The notes under the pieces were generated by a model. It was not told the DNA's origin and ran no database searches. It saw only the letters and a list, made by a program, of their open reading frames with translations. From CADEDV01 sp036383515 (GTDB lineage: Bacteria; Bacteroidota; Bacteroidia; Chitinophagales; Chitinophagaceae), in assembly GCA_036383515.1 (NCBI GenBank), contig DASVOE010000137.1, forward strand, positions 46,174 through 110,173: a DNA stretch of 64,000 bases, read 5' to 3'. The position numbers were made by a program, and so were the translations under genes. Of this stretch, positions 40,418 to 49,381 are shown one piece after another (within the stretch, counting starts at the first letter, position 1; each line of letters begins with the position of its first letter).

Positions 40418-42379
40418 ATGAAGAATTTTGTTTTAACACTTGTCTGTTCATTTTTATTGGCTTCAGCATTAGCCCAATCAACGTATAATGCAAAAGAAGC
40501 TTTTAATCCGCAGTTTTATCCTTACCCAGGGAATGATTACCGTAGTGCAAGCGGTGAACCGGGTCCGAAGTATTGGCAAAACCGTGCAGATTATAAGATC
40601 AACTGCACTTTAGATACAGGAAAGCATACCGTTACAGGTGATGTGGAATTGGCTTATACCAATAATAGCCCCGACAACATGAAATTCCTCTGGCTGCAGC
40701 TCGATCAGAATATTTATAAAAAAGATTCCAGGGGTTCTGCCACAACTACCGAAGCAGGTGGCCGGTGGGCCAATGCAAAATTTACCAATGGCTATTCTAT
40801 CAAATCAATAACCATAGATATTAACGGTAAAAAATATACTCCGAAGTATACCATCACTGATACCCGGATGCAGGTGTGGTTACAGGATGTGCTGAAAGCA
40901 GCCGGCGGTAAAATAAAACTGGCGATACAATTTGATTTTGAAGTGCCGGAATATGGAACCGATCGCATGGGCCGGTTATCTACAAAGAATGGATGGATAT
41001 ATGAAGTGGCACAATGGTTTCCCCGCATGGCTGTGTATGATGATATACAGGGATGGAATACGATGCCTTACCTGGGAGCTGGTGAGTTTTACCTTGAATA
41101 TGGCGACATTGAATTCAATGTTACTTCACCCTCCAATCTTATAGTTGTAGGTTCAGGTGAATTGCAAAATCCTCAGGAATGTTTTACGCCAGAGCAGCTA
41201 AAAAAATATAACGAAGCAAAGAACAGTGATAAAACAGTAGTGATACGCAGCGAAAAAGAAGTAACAGATAAAAAAGCAATCTTACCAAAAGCAACGATCA
41301 CCTGGAAATTTAAAATTCAAAATGCAAGAGATGTAGCCTGGAGTGCATCCAAAGCTTTTATCCTCGATGCAGCAAAGATCAATTTACCCGGTGGTAAAAA
41401 ATCATTAGCGATGAGTGCTTACCCGGCAGAAAGTACAAAAGATAAAAAAGGAAATGACTGGCGACGCTCCACCGAAATGGTGAAAGGTGCGATAGAATAT
41501 TATTCAGGCCAATTGTACGAATTTCCTTACCCCGCTGCTGTGAATGTAGCAGGTGTAGTGGGTGGCATGGAATATCCCGGTATTGTTTTTTGTGGTTATG
41601 AAGCCACGGGCACCAGTCTATGGGGTGTTACAGATCATGAATTCGGACACACTTGGTTCCCCATGATAGTAGGCAGCAATGAAAGAAAATATGCCTGGAT
41701 GGATGAAGGCTTCAATACGTTCATCAATGATTTTTCGACTGCAGCATTTAAGAATGGCGAGTTTAAAGAACAAAGTTTCTTTGGTGACCCCACTTCTGCT
41801 TATATGGTAAAAGCAACGTTTGGTGAAAACATGGATGGCCTTTATAATATTCCCGAAGTAATACAACAGGATAACCTCGGGATCGCAGCGTATGGCAAAC
41901 CTGCACAAATGCTGCATGCATTACGGGATCTTGTTATAGGGCCAGAACGTTTTGATGTAGCTTTTCGCGAATACATCAATCGCTGGGCTTTTAAACATCC
42001 TACGCCGTGGGATTTCTTTCACACGATGGAGAATGTAAGCGGTGAAGATTTGGGCTGGTTCTGGAGAGGATGGGTGTTAAATACCTGGAAAATTGATCAA
42101 TCAGTAAAAAAAGTAAAATATATTGAGGATAAACCAGCAGAAGGCGCTGAGATCACTTTAGAGAATATAGAAAAAATGCCTATGCCGGTTACCGTGTTGG
42201 TAAGAGAAACAAATGGAAAAGAACATACAATAAATTTACCGGTAGAAATCTGGCAACGGGGAGCAGAGTGGACCTTCCGTGTATCTACAACAAGTGAAAT
42301 AAAAGAAGTTGTTCTTGATCCCGATAAAAAACTACCCGACTGGAACCGGGATAACAATCAATGGAAGAAGCCATTTTAG
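40418..42379 (+). CDS. M1 family metallopeptidase
   Basis: This 653-residue exported protein (signal peptide LVCSFLLASALA) has the zinc motif DHEFGHTWFP (HExxH) and the downstream Glu ligand in AWMDEGFNTFIND. NVAGVVGGMEYPGIVF resembles the GxMEN exopeptidase motif. N-terminal DVELAYTNNSPDNMKFLWLQ is the M1 beta-saddle. It cuts amino acids from peptide N-termini in the periplasm or outer surface. The gene is followed by an inverted repeat that separates it from the convergent phosphoesterase gene. Confidence 0.9.
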   Translation: MKNFVLTLVCSFLLASALAQSTYNAKEAFNPQFYPYPGNDYRSASGEPGPKYWQNRADYKINCTLDTGKHTVTGDVELAYTNNSPDNMKFLWLQLDQNIYKKDSRGSATTTEAGGRWANAKFTNGYSIKSITIDINGKKYTPKYTITDTRMQVWLQDVLKAAGGKIKLAIQFDFEVPEYGTDRMGRLSTKNGWIYEVAQWFPRMAVYDDIQGWNTMPYLGAGEFYLEYGDIEFNVTSPSNLIVVGSGELQNPQECFTPEQLKKYNEAKNSDKTVVIRSEKEVTDKKAILPKATITWKFKIQNARDVAWSASKAFILDAAKINLPGGKKSLAMSAYPAESTKDKKGNDWRRSTEMVKGAIEYYSGQLYEFPYPAAVNVAGVVGGMEYPGIVFCGYEATGTSLWGVTDHEFGHTWFPMIVGSNERKYAWMDEGFNTFINDFSTAAFKNGEFKEQSFFGDPTSAYMVKATFGENMDGLYNIPEVIQQDNLGIAAYGKPAQMLHALRDLVIGPERFDVAFREYINRWAFKHPTPWDFFHTMENVSGEDLGWFWRGWVLNTWKIDQSVKKVKYIEDKPAEGAEITLENIEKMPMPVTVLVRETNGKEHTINLPVEIWQRGAEWTFRVSTTSEIKEVVLDPDKKLPDWNRDNNQWKKPF

Positions 42380-42386
42380 TAAAAGA

Positions 42387-42503
42387 TTTCCCACTAAGCC
42401 ACAAAGAGCACAAAGAAATATAATTGCACGCTTCAATCAGTATAAACTCAGAATGATTATTATTCTTTACTATACTTTGTGTACTTAGCGGCTCAGTGGG
42501 AAA
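42387..42503. repeat. Long imperfect inverted repeat between convergent genes (dispersed repeat family)
   Basis: Arms of 29 bases (42387-42415 and 42475-42503) match at 24 positions as reverse complements, with a loop of 59 bases. The phrases are CCCACTAAGCCACAAAG and CTTAGCGGCTCAGTGGG. It lies between the M1 peptidase stop and the convergent phosphoesterase stop and may end transcription in both directions. The arm sequence resembles the other dispersed repeats at 14509, 19030 and 54300. Confidence 0.6.
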
Positions 42504-42506
42504 GTA

Positions 42507-43601
42507 TTAAAGTTCTTTAACCAGGTTTTCCAGTGCTGTTTCCTCCAATACTATCCGCACAGGTTTTTCGTCCTGCAATTCCCATTTAATTAGCCGCAAA
42601 CAACCTTCATCAATTTCGATTCCTGTTATATCACCATCTGTAAAACAACAACAGCCGCTGTTGAAATAAGATGGTTTCATACTCATATAGTCAATGGCAA
42701 CTGCAGTAAACTCCCTTTCTTTTTTGCGTATTTCTGTTTGAAGAGCAACAATAGAATCCGTTTCATTCATTTGTTGCGCTAGTTGAAATTTTTTATAGAG
42801 TCTTTCCAATTGTGTTAGCGAACCAAATACAGGTTGATGCGTATGCCCCGTGATCAATAGAATATCTTTTTGTGCCGATGACCATTCATACATGATGGTA
42901 TTATGCAGTGATTTTTTGGTGCTGTCATAGGCGGGTGTATTGGGGTTGATGCGCAAATAGGCCTGGAAGGGCGCCCATATTTTGGCTACAAAAAATTTTG
43001 TGAACCAATTGCCATCGCTTTGTGCATCGCCCTGGTGACCGTGGGTGCAATAGATATGCAGCGCTTTTGAGTCAAAACTTGTGGATAGCACAACGCCTTC
43101 ATACACTTTTATTTTTTCACCATAAATATTCTTCAGTTGCCAGCTGGCCAGCGGATCATTATCCCAGAAAAGATCATGGTTACCAAAAATTTTTACAAAC
43201 CTGTTAAGAGGAATAAATTTCTTTTCGGCCCGGAAATTTTTCTCATTGTACTTTCTGACGGCTGTTAAATTATTTTCCCAGAGTTCTTCACTATCTCCGA
43301 GGTTAATATAACAAAACCCTTTTTGAAAATAATACTCAAGCGCCGCGAGATAATTAGGTTCAGCCATCGTAAAATCATCAGCGCCATTCCTCGCTCCTTT
43401 ATGCTGGTCAGAGAGTATGATGAATTTCCCGGTGTTTAACTCAAAAGGTATAACCAATCCTTTTTTTCCGGGCTCTTTTATAATGGAAGCAAATAATTCT
43501 TCCAAGGCTTTAAATATGCGGAGCTTATCAGGTCGGGAAGAAAATTTTTCTGCCGCCCATAATACTGGTTTTAATAATAGGTATCGGAGCAGTCGTCGCA
43601 T
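42507..43601 (-). CDS. Calcineurin-like metallophosphoesterase
   Basis: This 364-residue protein has the full metallophosphoesterase set: FIILSDQHKGARNGAD, YINLGDSEELWEN, KIFGNHDLFWDND (GNHD), CTHGHQGDAQSDG and ITGHTHQPVFG (GHxH). The first motif is DxH. The N-terminal 20-30 residues are basic. Enzymes of this group include UDP-diacylglucosamine hydrolases, but the DQHKG motif and length differ from LpxH, so the substrate is uncertain. It is 17 bases from the RidA gene (divergent order: both minus). Confidence 0.8.
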   Translation of the reverse strand: MRRLLRYLLLKPVLWAAEKFSSRPDKLRIFKALEELFASIIKEPGKKGLVIPFELNTGKFIILSDQHKGARNGADDFTMAEPNYLAALEYYFQKGFCYINLGDSEELWENNLTAVRKYNEKNFRAEKKFIPLNRFVKIFGNHDLFWDNDPLASWQLKNIYGEKIKVYEGVVLSTSFDSKALHIYCTHGHQGDAQSDGNWFTKFFVAKIWAPFQAYLRINPNTPAYDSTKKSLHNTIMYEWSSAQKDILLITGHTHQPVFGSLTQLERLYKKFQLAQQMNETDSIVALQTEIRKKEREFTAVAIDYMSMKPSYFNSGCCCFTDGDITGIEIDEGCLRLIKWELQDEKPVRIVLEETALENLVKEL

Positions 43602-43609
43602 GAATACAA

Positions 43610-43990
43610 CTATTTAGAAGCGATCATGCTGATTTCGACATTCACAAATTTGGGTAATGCAGAAACCTGCACTGTTTCCCTGGCAGGAAAATCACCTTCA
43701 AAGTATTTTCCATACACTTCATTTACTTCAGTAAAGCGGTGCATGTCGGTAAGAAAGATGGTTGTCTTTACTACATTATTGAAGTCCATCCCCGCCTGCT
43801 TAAGGATGGCCTTGAGGTTATGCATCACCTGGTGTGTTTCTTCCTGCAGGTCTTTTTTCTTTAATTCACCCGAAGCAGGGTCAATACAGATCTGTCCTGA
43901 AATAAAAAGCAGGTTACCGGTTTGCACGGCCTGATTATAAGGTCCGATGGGGGCTGGGGCTTGCGTAGTTTTGATGATCGTTTTAGTCAT
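43610..43990 (-). CDS. ridA: RidA family enamine/imine deaminase
   Basis: The start at 43990 gives MTKTIIKTTQAPAPIGPYNQAV, the standard RidA N-terminus; the longer frame to 44137 would overlap the divergent gene. The 126 residues include GNLLFISGQICIDPASGEL and VVKTTIFLTDMHRFTEVNEVYGKYF, ending in PARETVQVSALPKFVNVEI. The conserved Arg in PARETVQV binds the substrate carboxylate. RidA removes reactive 2-aminoacrylate. The gene is followed by the phosphoesterase gene. Confidence 0.92.
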   Translation of the reverse strand: MTKTIIKTTQAPAPIGPYNQAVQTGNLLFISGQICIDPASGELKKKDLQEETHQVMHNLKAILKQAGMDFNNVVKTTIFLTDMHRFTEVNEVYGKYFEGDFPARETVQVSALPKFVNVEISMIASK

Positions 43991-44057
43991 TATTGTCGTT
44001 TTATAAAAACAGAACAACGAATTTAGCTTTATACGTTTTCTTTGCAAAAAATAGTCT

Positions 44058-44690
44058 ATGCGCCTGGTTGTACTGACCAATGAATTACTGAAAGAAGAAT
44101 TACTGGCCCAGGGGCTTCGGCAGGATGTAGAAATCATATGGCTGAATTCTCCCTTAGAATTCCTGGATCACCCGGGCGCAGATGCATATATTGACCTGCT
44201 TTTTAATAGCGAACCGGAAAGGATCAGGTTATTACAACAACTAAATACCAGCAGCATTATTGTAAACGACGTACCACAGGTAAATAAGCTACCGTCTGAA
44301 TTTGTATTGATCAATGGGTGGACCACTTTTTTAAAAAGAAATATTATTGAAGCCTCCTGTAAAGAAGAGAAGATGCAATCAAAAGCTGAACATATTCTTG
44401 ATACGTTCAATAAAAAAATAGAATGGATACCTGTTACTCCCGGGTTTATTACTGCAAGAGTAGTTGCAACGATTATCAATGAAGCGTATTTTAGTTTGGC
44501 TGAGCAAGTAAGCACAAAAAAAGAAATAGATATTGCTATGAAAACGGGAACCAATTACCCATACGGACCTTTTGAGTGGAGTGAACACATCGGTTTGAAA
44601 AATGTGTATGAACTATTGCATACGCTGTCAATGTCTAATTCAAGATATGAACCCGCCGCATTATTAAAAAAAGAAGCTTTCGCCGCATGA
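44058..44690 (+). CDS. 3-hydroxyacyl-CoA dehydrogenase C-terminal domain protein with reduced N-terminus
   Basis: This 210-residue protein ends in a 3HCDH C-terminal domain: TPGFITARVVATIINEAYFSL and MKTGTNYPYGPFEWSEHIGL, normally the substrate and dimer part of the enzyme. The N-terminal 100 residues have no GxGxxG NAD loop, and read MRLVVLTNELLKEELLAQG; the dehydrogenase fold there looks degenerate. It may not bind NAD. The tsaB gene overlaps its stop, so the two are co-translated. Confidence 0.65.
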   Translation: MRLVVLTNELLKEELLAQGLRQDVEIIWLNSPLEFLDHPGADAYIDLLFNSEPERIRLLQQLNTSSIIVNDVPQVNKLPSEFVLINGWTTFLKRNIIEASCKEEKMQSKAEHILDTFNKKIEWIPVTPGFITARVVATIINEAYFSLAEQVSTKKEIDIAMKTGTNYPYGPFEWSEHIGLKNVYELLHTLSMSNSRYEPAALLKKEAFAA

Positions 44691-45379
44691 GTCTTATTTT
44701 AACTATAGATACAGCTATTGATACAGCATCCATTTGCCTGGCAGATGAAGGGAGGATGCTCAGCTTCCGGAAAAATGATAATCAAAAAGAACAGGCGGAA
44801 TGGATACATATTGCTATACAGGAAGTAATGAAAGACGGTGGATATACGCTGCATGATCTTAAAGCAATAGCTGTTATCAATGGGCCGGGGTCATATACAG
44901 GACTTCGGATAGGTTTATCCACCGCTAAAGGATTATGTTATGCTTTAAATATCCCACTGATCACGGTAGGAAGTCTTGAACTCATGGCAGTGGCTGCAAA
45001 AAATCAATTAGAAAAAGAACTGGCTAATAAAAAATATCTTCTTTGCCCGATGATAGATGCCCGGAGAATGGAAGTATATACGGCATTGTATGACACAAAT
45101 ATGACCCAGGTTTTACAACCACAAGCGATGTTATTACAGTCTGGGTGCTTTAGTGAGATTATTCAAAAAGAAATGATCGTTTTTTTTGGTAATGGAAGTG
45201 AAAAATTCAGGAATATTTTTCTACATCCTAATGCTGTATTTGTAGAAAATATTCCCCCCCGTGCAGTAGATATATCAGGCGTGACTTTTGAATACTATAT
45301 GTCGAACCGGTTTGCTGATCTTGCTTATGCAGAGCCGTTATACATTAAAGATGTTTTTATAACCTCTGTCATAAAGTAA
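44687..45379 (+). CDS. tsaB: TsaB, tRNA threonylcarbamoyladenosine biosynthesis protein
   Basis: This 230-residue protein starts ILTIDTAIDTASICLADEG and has NGPGSYTGLRIGLSTAKGLCY, the signature of TsaB. TsaB pairs with TsaD in making t6A at tRNA position 37. Length and motifs match the family. It overlaps the previous gene by four bases (ATGA). Confidence 0.93.
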   Translation: MSLILTIDTAIDTASICLADEGRMLSFRKNDNQKEQAEWIHIAIQEVMKDGGYTLHDLKAIAVINGPGSYTGLRIGLSTAKGLCYALNIPLITVGSLELMAVAAKNQLEKELANKKYLLCPMIDARRMEVYTALYDTNMTQVLQPQAMLLQSGCFSEIIQKEMIVFFGNGSEKFRNIFLHPNAVFVENIPPRAVDISGVTFEYYMSNRFADLAYAEPLYIKDVFITSVIK

Positions 45380-45430
45380 AATAAGCAGCTTATTAACAAT
45401 ATTCATAACAATACATATTTATAGTTAAAT

Positions 45431-45439
45431 TACTTTTGC
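45431..45439 (+). promoter_or_regulatory. Promoter -7 element of the ArsR gene
   Basis: TACTTTTGC matches TAnnTTTGC; no TTG is in the -33 position. The transcription start would be near 45443, giving a leader of about 24 nt before the ATG at 45467. Confidence 0.5.
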
Positions 45440-45466
45440 ACCTTAATTTTGTAATAACCTGAAACT

Positions 45467-45805
45467 ATGAATAACTATTCACTTACACTAAATACTTTAT
45501 CGGAAAACGGAACAAGCCTTAAAGTGGACTTGTTAAACGTAAAAAAAGCTTCGCTGATCCTACGGGCTGTTAATCATAAGCTTCGCCAGCAGATCATGAA
45601 ACTCATTGATGAACAAGGGAAGATCACCGTCACCGAGATTTATGTGAAACTAAGATTAGAGCAATCAGTTGCTTCGCAACACCTGGCGATCCTTAGAAAA
45701 GCGGGGTTTGTAAAAACAACAAGAGATGGTAAATTCATTTATTACTCCGTGAACCCCAATCGTATAGAAGAGTTGAACCAATTTGTGGATGCCTTGTTGA
45801 AATAG
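45467..45805 (+). CDS. ArsR-family transcription regulator
   Basis: This 112-residue protein has the winged-helix pattern LRAVNHKLRQQIMKLIDEQG, then SVASQHLAILRKAGFVKTTRDGKFIYYSV. It contains no cysteine at all, so it cannot sense metals or persulfides by the usual thiols. It stands upstream of a persulfide dioxygenase/rhodanese gene with a palindromic terminator between, so it may control that gene or its own promoter. Confidence 0.88.
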   Translation: MNNYSLTLNTLSENGTSLKVDLLNVKKASLILRAVNHKLRQQIMKLIDEQGKITVTEIYVKLRLEQSVASQHLAILRKAGFVKTTRDGKFIYYSVNPNRIEELNQFVDALLK

Positions 45806-45824
45806 CAAGCAATATATTTTCAGA

Positions 45825-45857
45825 AAACAGGGAACCAATTGGTTCCCTGTTTGTTTT
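45825..45857. terminator. Intrinsic terminator / 28-bp perfect palindrome between arsR and PDO genes
   Basis: The segment 45825-45852 is a perfect palindrome centred on GGAACCAATTGGTTCC, followed by GTTTTT. It can end the arsR transcript. A perfect 28-bp palindrome could also serve as a dimer-binding operator for the ArsR protein before the PDO gene. Confidence 0.75.
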
Positions 45858-45889
45858 TAATCAGGTAATTTTGTCCCCATAATTAATAT

Positions 45890-47299
45890 ATGTACATCGA
45901 ACAATTATATACCGGGTGTCTTAGCGAAGCGGCTTATTATATAGAAAGTAATGGCGAGGCTGCCGTTATTGATCCGTTGCGGGATATCGACGCTTATTTA
46001 CAATTAGCAAACGAAAGGAAAAGCAGGATTAAATACATTTTTGAAACACATTTTCATGCAGATTTTGTCAGTGGTCATCTTGATCTCAGTAATGCCACCG
46101 GTGCACCTATCGTTTATGGCCCCAATACCGATACAAAATTTCCTGTTCATGTAGCAAAAGATGGCGAAATTTTTAAAGTAGGTGATCTTACCATTGAAGT
46201 TTTACATACACCGGGTCATACACTTGAATCAACCTGCTATTTACTCACGGATGAAAACAATAAAGCTCATTGTGTTTTTACAGGCGATACGTTGTTCGTA
46301 GGCGATGTGGGAAGACCTGACCTCGCACAAAAAGGAGAAGATATAACGATCAATGACCTGGCAGGTATGATGTATGATAGCCTGCATACCAAACTGTTTC
46401 CATTGGCAGATGATGTAATTGTTTATCCTGCCCATGGACCGGGCAGCTCCTGTGGGAAAAATCTTGGACCCAATACACACAGCACCATCGGTGAGGAAAA
46501 GAAAAACAATTATGCAATGAAGGCTGCGACTAAAGAAGCGTTCATAAAAGAAGTAACAGCAGGCATTGAAGCGCCACCACTTTATTTTCCGATTAATGCT
46601 ATGATCAATAAAGAAGGATATGATAGCCTGGATGCAGTAATTAAGCAGGGCATGACCGCCTTGAGTGTTGCTGATTTTAAAAAACAAATGACGGAGGATA
46701 CGATTGTGCTGGATACCCGCCACGCTGATGAATTTATTTTTGGATTTGTTCCGGGTTCAGTGAGTATTGGTTTGGAAGGACGATTTGCTGAATGGGCCGG
46801 CAGCCTGCTTCCATTTGATGCACCATTACTGTTGGTAACAGCTCCCGAAAAAGAAAAAGAGACTATTATCAGGTTGGCAAGAGTGGGGTTTAGTAAAGTG
46901 AATGGTTACCTGCAAGGTGGTTTCGAAGCCTGGAAAAAAAGTGGTGAACCAATGGATCTCATCATTGATGTAGAAGCAGATGAACTGATGATGGATATTC
47001 CCTTTGATGACAGGTTAGTAGTAATTGATGTTCGCAAACCTGCAGAATATGCCGATGGCCATTTAAAAAATGCAATTAATATCCCATTGAATGATATGAA
47101 TGATCCGGGCAGTATGGCCAACCTCGAAGAAGATCAGAACATATATGTGCATTGTGCGGGCGGCTACCGTTCCGTCATTGCCTCTTCGCTTTTAAAAAGG
47201 CAAGGCATACATAACATTCGTAATATTATAGGTGGCTGGGAAATGATTAAAGCACAGAAAAGAGCGGAGATTGTAAAGGAAACAAGTGTATTGAATTAA
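45890..47299 (+). CDS. Persulfide dioxygenase-rhodanese fusion (CstB-like)
   Basis: This 469-residue protein has an N-terminal metallo-beta-lactamase domain: FETHFHADFVSGH carries the metal ligands and LHTPGHTLESTCYL the next His. Two rhodanese domains follow. The first (VLDTRHADEFIFGFVPG, then LLVTAPEKE) lacks the catalytic Cys; the second has IYVHCAGGYRSVIA with Cys. This matches CstB of Staphylococcus, which oxidises persulfides and makes thiosulfate. The upstream ArsR gene probably regulates it. It ends 4 bases into the convergent response-regulator gene. Confidence 0.88.
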   Translation: MYIEQLYTGCLSEAAYYIESNGEAAVIDPLRDIDAYLQLANERKSRIKYIFETHFHADFVSGHLDLSNATGAPIVYGPNTDTKFPVHVAKDGEIFKVGDLTIEVLHTPGHTLESTCYLLTDENNKAHCVFTGDTLFVGDVGRPDLAQKGEDITINDLAGMMYDSLHTKLFPLADDVIVYPAHGPGSSCGKNLGPNTHSTIGEEKKNNYAMKAATKEAFIKEVTAGIEAPPLYFPINAMINKEGYDSLDAVIKQGMTALSVADFKKQMTEDTIVLDTRHADEFIFGFVPGSVSIGLEGRFAEWAGSLLPFDAPLLLVTAPEKEKETIIRLARVGFSKVNGYLQGGFEAWKKSGEPMDLIIDVEADELMMDIPFDDRLVVIDVRKPAEYADGHLKNAINIPLNDMNDPGSMANLEEDQNIYVHCAGGYRSVIASSLLKRQGIHNIRNIIGGWEMIKAQKRAEIVKETSVLN

Positions 47300-47961
47300 T
47301 GGAGTTGCACTATTCCATTTTTAATCGCATACATCACCAGACCTACCCTTGTTTTAATATTTAATTTTTCAAAGAGTGCATCCCGGTAACCGTCAATAGT
47401 ACGGGGGCTGAGATACATTTTATCAGCGATCTCTTTATAAGTCATTTCAGTGCAGGCTAGTTTTAAAAATTCAATCTCCCTGTCATTTAATTTTACATAG
47501 GAGTTATTGCCGTGTTGCGGTTCATCCATATTGTTTACCGCATGGATCAGTTTACCGGTTACCATTTCAGAATAATAAAATCCTTTGCTCATCACGTCAT
47601 CCAGCGCTGTTTTGAATTCTTTGGGATGCGTATCTTTTAATAAATAACCTTTGGCACCGTAACGCATCATCCTGATGATTGATTGTTCGTTATCATACAT
47701 GGAAAGGGCCAACACTTTAATATCCGGGTATGTTTGTTTTAAAAAAAGCGCCGTCTCATAACCGTCTTTTACCGGCATGTTTATATCCAGCAGGATCAAT
47801 TCTGGTAAATTATTTTTATCAAGTTGATCCACCAGGTGCTGTCCGTTATCGGCCTCAAACAAAACCGAGTAGCCATCAAAACTATTGACAAGACCTGCTA
47901 AACCATTTCTCAGTAAAACATGATCATCTGCTAAAACCACTTTGATATCGTTTCCTTTCAT
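47296..47961 (-). CDS. LuxR/NarL-family response regulator
   Basis: This 221-residue protein has a receiver domain with the phosphoacceptor Asp in LILLDINMPVKDGYE, the Lys in GYLLKDTHPKEF, and a C-terminal HTH (LNDREIEFLKLACTEMTYKEIA ... SPRTIDGYRDALFEKL). It follows its histidine kinase gene with a 12-base gap. The signal and targets are unknown. Confidence 0.93.
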   Translation of the reverse strand: MKGNDIKVVLADDHVLLRNGLAGLVNSFDGYSVLFEADNGQHLVDQLDKNNLPELILLDINMPVKDGYETALFLKQTYPDIKVLALSMYDNEQSIIRMMRYGAKGYLLKDTHPKEFKTALDDVMSKGFYYSEMVTGKLIHAVNNMDEPQHGNNSYVKLNDREIEFLKLACTEMTYKEIADKMYLSPRTIDGYRDALFEKLNIKTRVGLVMYAIKNGIVQLH

Positions 47962-47973
47962 CTTCCTTGAGTT

Positions 47974-48753
47974 TTATTCATTTGATAATTCGATAGTCAC
48001 CTGGGTTCCTACTCCTAAAGTACTGCTCATTTTAAAATCTCCACCGATCAGTTTAGCCCTGTTATGCATGTTGCGAATGCCTAATCCTATACCTGTGCTG
48101 GTATTTTCATTGAGTGGGGTAAGATCAACTCCTTTTCCATTGTCTTTTATGCTAAGGTATAACTGGTGAGGCAGATAGGTAAGCTCTACGGTCAGTTCAT
48201 CGGCTCCCGCATGCTTAATAATATTATTCAGGCTTTCCTGCACGATACGGAACAAGATCAGCTCTTTTTGTTTATCCAGCCTCTTTATCTGTCCTTCCAC
48301 CTGCAATGTTGTTTTCATAGTCCCCGTTTTCCGAATCATTTCCAGTTCATATTCGATTGAGCGTTGAAGTCCCATTTCTGAAACGTAATCAGTATTGAGG
48401 CTGCGGGAAAGATCTCTGAGATCCTGTATTGCTTTACTCACCAATTGATGCGAGTCGGTGATTTTAGAGTTTGCATTGTCCTCTTGTTCCGCTTCTGCCA
48501 GTGCCAGGTTGAGTTTGGCGAGGCTTAGCATTTGTCCTATGTTATCATGAATTTCCTGGGAGATAGTTTTGAGAGTCTGTTCCTGGATTTCAAGTTGCGT
48601 TTGGAGTATTTCTTTATTTAAGCTTTCAATTTGTCTTTCCTTCATATTCTGGTTTCTTTTATATACACTAAAAAAGATCAGGACAAAAATGCCTAATAAT
48701 AAAAACAGACAGGTTAATGTTATTATCAGTGTTCTGATTTCAATCGTTTCCAT
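47974..48753 (-). CDS. HisKA_3-type sensor histidine kinase
   Basis: This 259-residue protein has one N-terminal membrane helix (LIITLTCLFLLLGIFVLIFF), a coiled-coil linker, the H-box QEIHDNIGQMLSLAKLNLA, and an ATPase domain with LNNIIKHAGA, IKDNGKGVDL and GIGLGIRNMHNRAK. There is almost no extracellular sensor loop, so sensing may need a partner. Its start overlaps by 28 bases the multi-spanning membrane protein upstream, which may be that partner. Confidence 0.9.
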   Translation of the reverse strand: METIEIRTLIITLTCLFLLLGIFVLIFFSVYKRNQNMKERQIESLNKEILQTQLEIQEQTLKTISQEIHDNIGQMLSLAKLNLALAEAEQEDNANSKITDSHQLVSKAIQDLRDLSRSLNTDYVSEMGLQRSIEYELEMIRKTGTMKTTLQVEGQIKRLDKQKELILFRIVQESLNNIIKHAGADELTVELTYLPHQLYLSIKDNGKGVDLTPLNENTSTGIGLGIRNMHNRAKLIGGDFKMSSTLGVGTQVTIELSNE

Positions 48754-49373
48754 TGAATATAAAATTCAATACCAATTAGCGTATATAAAAAAATACTTAA
48801 AGATTTTACCAGGACCAGGTATTGGGATACGAAAATGATATCTTTTTTCAATAAAAGGTTTATAATTCCAAAAAAAGGCAGGATACCCAAAAAATAAAAG
48901 AACAGGCCCGTAGCAACAGCAAAAAAGGGAGTAGTAAAAGGGTTTTCTTTCCTGCTGTTCTTTAAAATGTTATAAAAGTGAACCAGGCAAAGAATAATTA
49001 TAAAAATTCCTCCTGCTAATAAATAATTAGAATGAAGTGCTTTCAGCCCATAGAGATAAAAAACATTGATAAGAAACATGGGAACCGAAACAATGAAAAA
49101 AAAGTAGATGAACATTCTTTGGTATCTGTCTTTAAACAGATGCAAAAAGATATATCCTAAAATAGGGAATCTGAAATAGTAATAAAAATTATAAAAAACA
49201 TAAGTAGATCCAAGGTTCTGCTTTTTAATGTAAAAACATACTATCTCGTTAATAAAAGTTACTGCTAAAAAAAGTAATACCATTTTATACGGTAATGGGC
49301 TTGATTTCTTAATAGTCATCAAGCCCGTTAAAAACGCAAGTCCTATTAAAGATATATATACATAATCCAGCAT
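48726..49373 (-). CDS. Multi-spanning membrane protein, possible sensor partner of the kinase
   Basis: This 215-residue protein is almost wholly hydrophobic, with about seven predicted membrane helices: VYISLIGLAFLTGLM, MVLLFLAVTFINEIV, YFFFIVSVPMFLINVFY, LLAGGIFIIILCLVHFY, FFAVATGLFFYFLGILPF and the last around LVKSLSIFLYTLIGIEFY. I do not recognise a named family. The 28-base overlap with the kinase gene suggests translational coupling and a role in the same system. Confidence 0.65.
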   Translation of the reverse strand: MLDYVYISLIGLAFLTGLMTIKKSSPLPYKMVLLFLAVTFINEIVCFYIKKQNLGSTYVFYNFYYYFRFPILGYIFLHLFKDRYQRMFIYFFFIVSVPMFLINVFYLYGLKALHSNYLLAGGIFIIILCLVHFYNILKNSRKENPFTTPFFAVATGLFFYFLGILPFFGIINLLLKKDIIFVSQYLVLVKSLSIFLYTLIGIEFYIQWKRLKSEH

Positions 49374-49381
49374 TCTTCTTA

